Of a stretch of DNA of 64,000 nucleotides, positions 61,090 to 64,000 are shown piece by piece. Source of the DNA: Flavobacterium sp. MFBS3-15. GTDB taxonomy: Bacteria; Bacteroidota; Bacteroidia; Flavobacteriales; Flavobacteriaceae. The notes beneath the pieces are model-generated. The model searched no databases. It saw only the letters and a program-made list of their open reading frames with translations, and was not told the DNA's origin. Within the stretch, counting starts at the first letter, position 1, and each line of letters opens with the position of its first letter. The stretch lies in contig NZ_JAPCHV010000004.1 of assembly GCF_026107645.2 (NCBI RefSeq), forward strand, positions 62,001-126,000, read 5' to 3'. The position numbers were made by a program, and so were the translations under genes.

Positions 61090-62706
61090 ATGTGCGGAAT
61101 TTTAGCAATTATCGGAAAAGGAAAAGACGAGGCATTGGTTAAGCAACTTTCTAAAAGGATGTCGCACCGCGGGCCGGACGAAAGTGACCTTCATGTAACA
61201 GAGAAGGGTCATATACTGAGCCACGAGCGCCTTTCGATAATTGACCTGCATACAGGTAAGCAGCCCATTCAGGGTTCAAAGAATGCATGGATGGTACATA
61301 ATGGCGAAATATATAACCATCAAAAGCTGCGTGAAACCGTGCTGAAGCACCATACATTCAGGACTACTTCAGATTCTGAGGTTATCGTACACCTGTATGA
61401 GGAATATGGCTACGATTTCTGTAACCTGCTGGACGGTATGTTCTCCTTCGTGGTGATAGATGGCGACGACTACATTGCAGGCCGTGACCCGCTTGGGATA
61501 AAGCCTTTGTATTATGGCCTCGACGAGAGGGGCAGGATTTATTTCTCCTCTGAAATGAAGTCGATTGCCGACCAGTGCCAAACATTCTCAACCTTTCCTC
61601 CGGGGCATTACTATACGCCGCAGACAGGTTTTGTAAAATACTACAGGCCGCAGTGGGAGGATGCTGCCAAAGCGGTCGAAGCGGTTGATTATGCCGCCAT
61701 CCGCGAGTCGCTGACACAAGCTGTTGAGAAAAGGCTGATGAGCGATGTACCCGTAGGTGTACTGCTATCGGGTGGGCTTGACTCTTCCCTAACCTCTTCA
61801 ATTGCATCAAGGCTGATGAAAGAGAGGGGACAGCTATTGCGTTCGTTCTCGATAGGGCTGGATGCCATGGCACCTGATGCTGTTGCGGCACGTAAGGTAG
61901 CGGAGTTTTTATGTACTGAGCATCACGAGATACACTTTACAATAGAACAAGGTATCGAGATTTTGGATAAGCTGATATGGCACCTTGAAACGTATGATGT
62001 AACGTCGGTAAGGGCCAGCACGCCGATGTACTTCCTTTCGAAAGCCATTACTGATATGGGCGTGAAAGTAGTGCTGTCGGGTGAGGGTGCCGATGAGGTT
62101 TTTGGAGGCTATCTGTATTTCAGGAATGCACCGTCGGCGGCAGCCTTTCAAAAAGAAACCATCGAAAGGGTGCAGAAGCTGTTTACCGCCGACCTGCTAA
62201 GGGCCGACAAGAGCACCATGGCACACGGGCTAGAAGCACGCGTACCGTTTTTGGACAAGCAGTTTCTGGAGCTTGCGATCAGGATTAATCCTGAAGATAA
62301 ACAGCCGAAAACCTACGATGGCGTTGAGAAATACATTTTGCGTAAAGCTTTCGACACGCCGGAACAGCCCTACCTGCCGGATGAGGTGCTGTGGAGGCAG
62401 AAAGAGCAGTTTAGTGATGGCGTTGGCTACAGCTGGATTGATACCCTAATTGAATACTGCTCTGCACGAGTTACCGATGAAGAACTGGAAACAGCCGAAC
62501 AGCGTTTCCCTTACAATACACCTGTTACTAAGGAGGCCTATTTTTACAGGTCTGTTTTCCACAAACATTTCCCGCAAGTGAGCGCGGCGCAAACGGTTAG
62601 GAAATGGATACCTAAGTGGCAGGAAAATACAGACCCGAGCGGAAGGGCCAACGCGGCGCACGTACACGCCGATACCGCAATTGCCCAAGTGAAGGCAGAA
62701 GCATAA
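61090..62706 (+). CDS. asnB: Asparagine synthase B, glutamine-hydrolysing
   Basis: A 538-residue enzyme. The start is fixed at ATG 61090 because mature AsnB must expose Cys2 (MCGILAIIG) as the glutaminase nucleophile. The class II amidotransferase domain has RMSHRGPDESD and NGEIYNHQKLR. The synthetase domain has the ATP pyrophosphatase loop SGGLDSSLTSSI and VLSGEGADEVFGGY. It makes asparagine and glutamate from aspartate, glutamine and ATP. A C-terminal tail rich in Ala and His (NAAHVHADTAIAQVKAEA) is unusual but harmless. It is flanked by terminators on both sides and is probably a single transcript. Confidence 0.97.
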   Translation: MCGILAIIGKGKDEALVKQLSKRMSHRGPDESDLHVTEKGHILSHERLSIIDLHTGKQPIQGSKNAWMVHNGEIYNHQKLRETVLKHHTFRTTSDSEVIVHLYEEYGYDFCNLLDGMFSFVVIDGDDYIAGRDPLGIKPLYYGLDERGRIYFSSEMKSIADQCQTFSTFPPGHYYTPQTGFVKYYRPQWEDAAKAVEAVDYAAIRESLTQAVEKRLMSDVPVGVLLSGGLDSSLTSSIASRLMKERGQLLRSFSIGLDAMAPDAVAARKVAEFLCTEHHEIHFTIEQGIEILDKLIWHLETYDVTSVRASTPMYFLSKAITDMGVKVVLSGEGADEVFGGYLYFRNAPSAAAFQKETIERVQKLFTADLLRADKSTMAHGLEARVPFLDKQFLELAIRINPEDKQPKTYDGVEKYILRKAFDTPEQPYLPDEVLWRQKEQFSDGVGYSWIDTLIEYCSARVTDEELETAEQRFPYNTPVTKEAYFYRSVFHKHFPQVSAAQTVRKWIPKWQENTDPSGRANAAHVHADTAIAQVKAEA

Positions 62707-62749
62707 TTTCAGGTTTTTTGGAATTTAGTTTGTTTGTTTGTAGAAAAAC

Positions 62750-62774
62750 GCCCCGACGAGCCGGGGCATTTTTT
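62750..62774 (+). terminator. Rho-independent terminator of asnB
   Basis: A GC-rich 6-bp stem (GCCCCG at 62750-62755, CGGGGC at 62762-62767) with a 6-nt loop is followed by ATTTTTT. It begins 44 bp past the asnB stop. Confidence 0.85.
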
Positions 62775-62805
62775 GTTTCTGTACATAAAAAATAAACCGT
62801 GACAA

Positions 62806-62838
62806 TTTGACATTTTATTTCTTTTGGCAATACTTTTG
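62806..62838 (+). promoter_or_regulatory. Consensus promoter of grpE-dnaJ
   Basis: TTTG at 62806-62809, a 21-bp spacer and TACTTTTG at 62831-62838 match the Bacteroidota -33/-7 pattern in full. It lies 33 bp before the grpE ATG. No CIRCE element was seen. Confidence 0.65.
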
Positions 62839-62870
62839 CATTTCGCTTTAGCGAACCATTCGAAAATTTA

Positions 62871-63461
62871 ATGTTTAAGAAAATATTTAAAAATATGAGC
62901 CAGGAGAATTCTGAAAATGTGGAGAAAGACTTAACGCAGGAAGAATTGATCAATGATGCCGAAAACACCGAAACTACTGCCGAAGCGGGCATACCGTCTG
63001 CTGAGGAATTGACCGAGGAGCAAAAGCTCAGGGAAGAGGTAGCTAAGGAAAAAGATAAGTTTTTACGCCTGTTTGCCGAATTTGAAAACTACAAGAAAAG
63101 GACATCCAAAGAGAGGCTGGACCTGTTTAAGACTGCCAACCAGGAAGTTTTACAGGCGCTTTTGCCGGTAATGGACGATTTTGACAGGGCGCTGGCACAA
63201 ATTGCAAAGTCGGAGGATGAGGTGCTGCTAAAAGGGGTAGAGCTGATTCATAACAAATTGAAAGACACTTTGGTATCCAAAGGCCTTGAGCAGGTAGAGG
63301 TAAAGGCAGGCGATGCTTTTGATGCAGATTTTGCCGAAGCAATCACACAAATACCCGCGCCATCACCGGAACTTAAGGGCAAGATTGTTGATGTGGTAGA
63401 GAAAGGCTACAAGCTGGGCGATAAGATAATCCGTTTCCCTAAAGTAGTGATAGGTAACTAA
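62871..63461 (+). CDS. grpE: GrpE nucleotide exchange factor
   Basis: A 196-residue co-chaperone that releases ADP from DnaK. The first 60 residues are acidic and probably disordered, then the long dimer coiled coil ([20 protein letters not shown]) leads to [20 protein letters not shown] and the C-terminal beta-wing ([40 protein letters not shown]). ATG 62871 follows the promoter; ATG 62895 is an alternative. It is followed by dnaJ at 19 bp, the usual pair in this phylum. Confidence 0.97.
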   Translation: MFKKIFKNMSQENSENVEKDLTQEELINDAENTETTAEAGIPSAEELTEEQKLREEVAKEKDKFLRLFAEFENYKKRTSKERLDLFKTANQEVLQALLPVMDDFDRALAQIAKSEDEVLLKGVELIHNKLKDTLVSKGLEQVEVKAGDAFDADFAEAITQIPAPSPELKGKIVDVVEKGYKLGDKIIRFPKVVIGN

Positions 63462-63480
63462 GCCGTTAAAACAGACAGAG

Positions 63481-64000
63481 ATGAAAAAAGATTATTACGA
63501 AATACTGGGAATCGAAAAAGGCGCGACTGCGGAGCAGATAAAGAAGGCGTACCGCAAAAAAGCCATCGAATACCATCCTGACAAGAACCCGGGCGATAAG
63601 CAGGCCGAGGAAAACTTTAAAGCGGCTGCGGAGGCTTATGAAGTGCTTAGCGATGCCGACAAGAAGGCACGTTATGACCAGTTTGGCCATTCTGCTTTTG
63701 AAGGCGGCGGCGGATTTGGCGGCGGTGGCATGAACATGGACGACATTTTCAGCCAGTTTGGCGATATATTCGGCAGTGCGTTTGGTGGTGGCTTCAGCGG
63801 AGGATTTGGCGGCGGTTTTGGCGGCGGAGGCGGCCAGCGCAGGATGAAAGGATCCAACCTTCGCATTAAGGTAAAGATGACCCTTGAAGAGGTTGCCAAT
63901 GGGGTTGAAAAGAAGGTAAAGGTAAAAAGGAAGGTACAGGCCAAAGGTGTTACCTATAAAACATGCCCAACCTGTAATGGTGCCGGACAGGTAATGAAGG
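63481..64000 (+). CDS. dnaJ: DnaJ (Hsp40) chaperone, 3' end outside window
   Basis: The frame starts at ATG 63481 ([20 protein letters not shown]) and is open to the window end (173 residues). The J domain carries His32-Pro33-Asp34 for DnaK stimulation. A long Gly/Phe region (about residues 75-120, [18 protein letters not shown]) follows, then the C-terminal domain I with the first Cys pair of the zinc site (TCPTCNGAG). It acts with DnaK and GrpE in protein folding and heat stress. Confidence 0.97.
   Translation, partial: MKKDYYEILGIEKGATAEQIKKAYRKKAIEYHPDKNPGDKQAEENFKAAAEAYEVLSDADKKARYDQFGHSAFEGGGGFGGGGMNMDDIFSQFGDIFGSAFGGGFSGGFGGGFGGGGGQRRMKGSNLRIKVKMTLEEVANGVEKKVKVKRKVQAKGVTYKTCPTCNGAGQVMK

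Noticed and set aside
1..64000. tRNA or rRNA genes
   Set aside because: No cloverleaf with TTCRA loop or rRNA sequence was recognised in any spacer.

Overview
The window looks like a chromosome segment from a Bacteroidota bacterium of the family Flavobacteriaceae, probably Flavobacterium or a close relative. The evidence is four long cell-surface proteins ending in the gliding-motility-associated / type IX secretion type B C-terminal domain, a SusC-like TonB-dependent receptor, an OstA-like LPS-transport protein, and a 37-kDa nucleoid-associated protein. Promoters follow the Bacteroidota pattern (TTTG, about 19-21 bp, TAnnTTTG). Shine-Dalgarno sequences are weak and TTG/GTG starts are frequent. 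No rRNA, tRNA, CRISPR array, transposase or prophage gene was seen.

Layout. From 1 to 18.3 kb lie housekeeping and stress genes, almost all on the minus strand: a class III aminotransferase (cut by the window edge), OstA-like protein, purA, fur, a small lipocalin-like protein, bifunctional relA/spoT, an SDR oxidoreductase with its ArsR regulator, a cupin, a TrmH/SpoU RNA methyltransferase, and the Bacteroidota cluster DUF58-MoxR-DUF4350-DUF4129-SpoIIM with a divergent RDD gene. From 18.4 to 27.8 kb are three tandem T9SS type B surface proteins built from shared Asp-rich repeats. From 27.8 to 36 kb are an ABC transporter pair, a POTRA/beta-barrel outer-membrane protein, the nucleoid-associated protein, a pRiA4b ORF-3-like protein, a VOC protein, and an HPP/ClC membrane pair. 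A TonB-dependent receptor (36.2-38.4 kb), two small envelope proteins and a fourth T9SS type B protein with CARDB repeats (39.4-43.1 kb) follow.

From 43.2 to 54.6 kb is a surface-glycan locus: small membrane protein, methyltransferase, a tandem pair of membrane-anchored sulfatase-fold enzymes, FemAB-like acyltransferase, flippase, four glycosyltransferases and an FdtA-like cupin. From 54.6 kb: ftsE (minus), then an all-plus block with a 1004-residue TPR protein, its partner beta-barrel protein, a GreA/GreB C-terminal-like protein, asnB, grpE and dnaJ (cut by the window end).

Most notable non-coding signal: at least six unrelated genes are followed, directly after the stop codon, by degenerate arrays with a 7-8 bp period (different word in each place) or by long A/T-rich hairpins built from such words. 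A second signal is a pair of 24-bp palindromes plus an 11-bp inverted repeat between the ArsR gene and the SDR gene. A third is a perfect DnaA box beside AT-rich repeats in the divergent ftsE/TPR spacer, where gene direction also switches.
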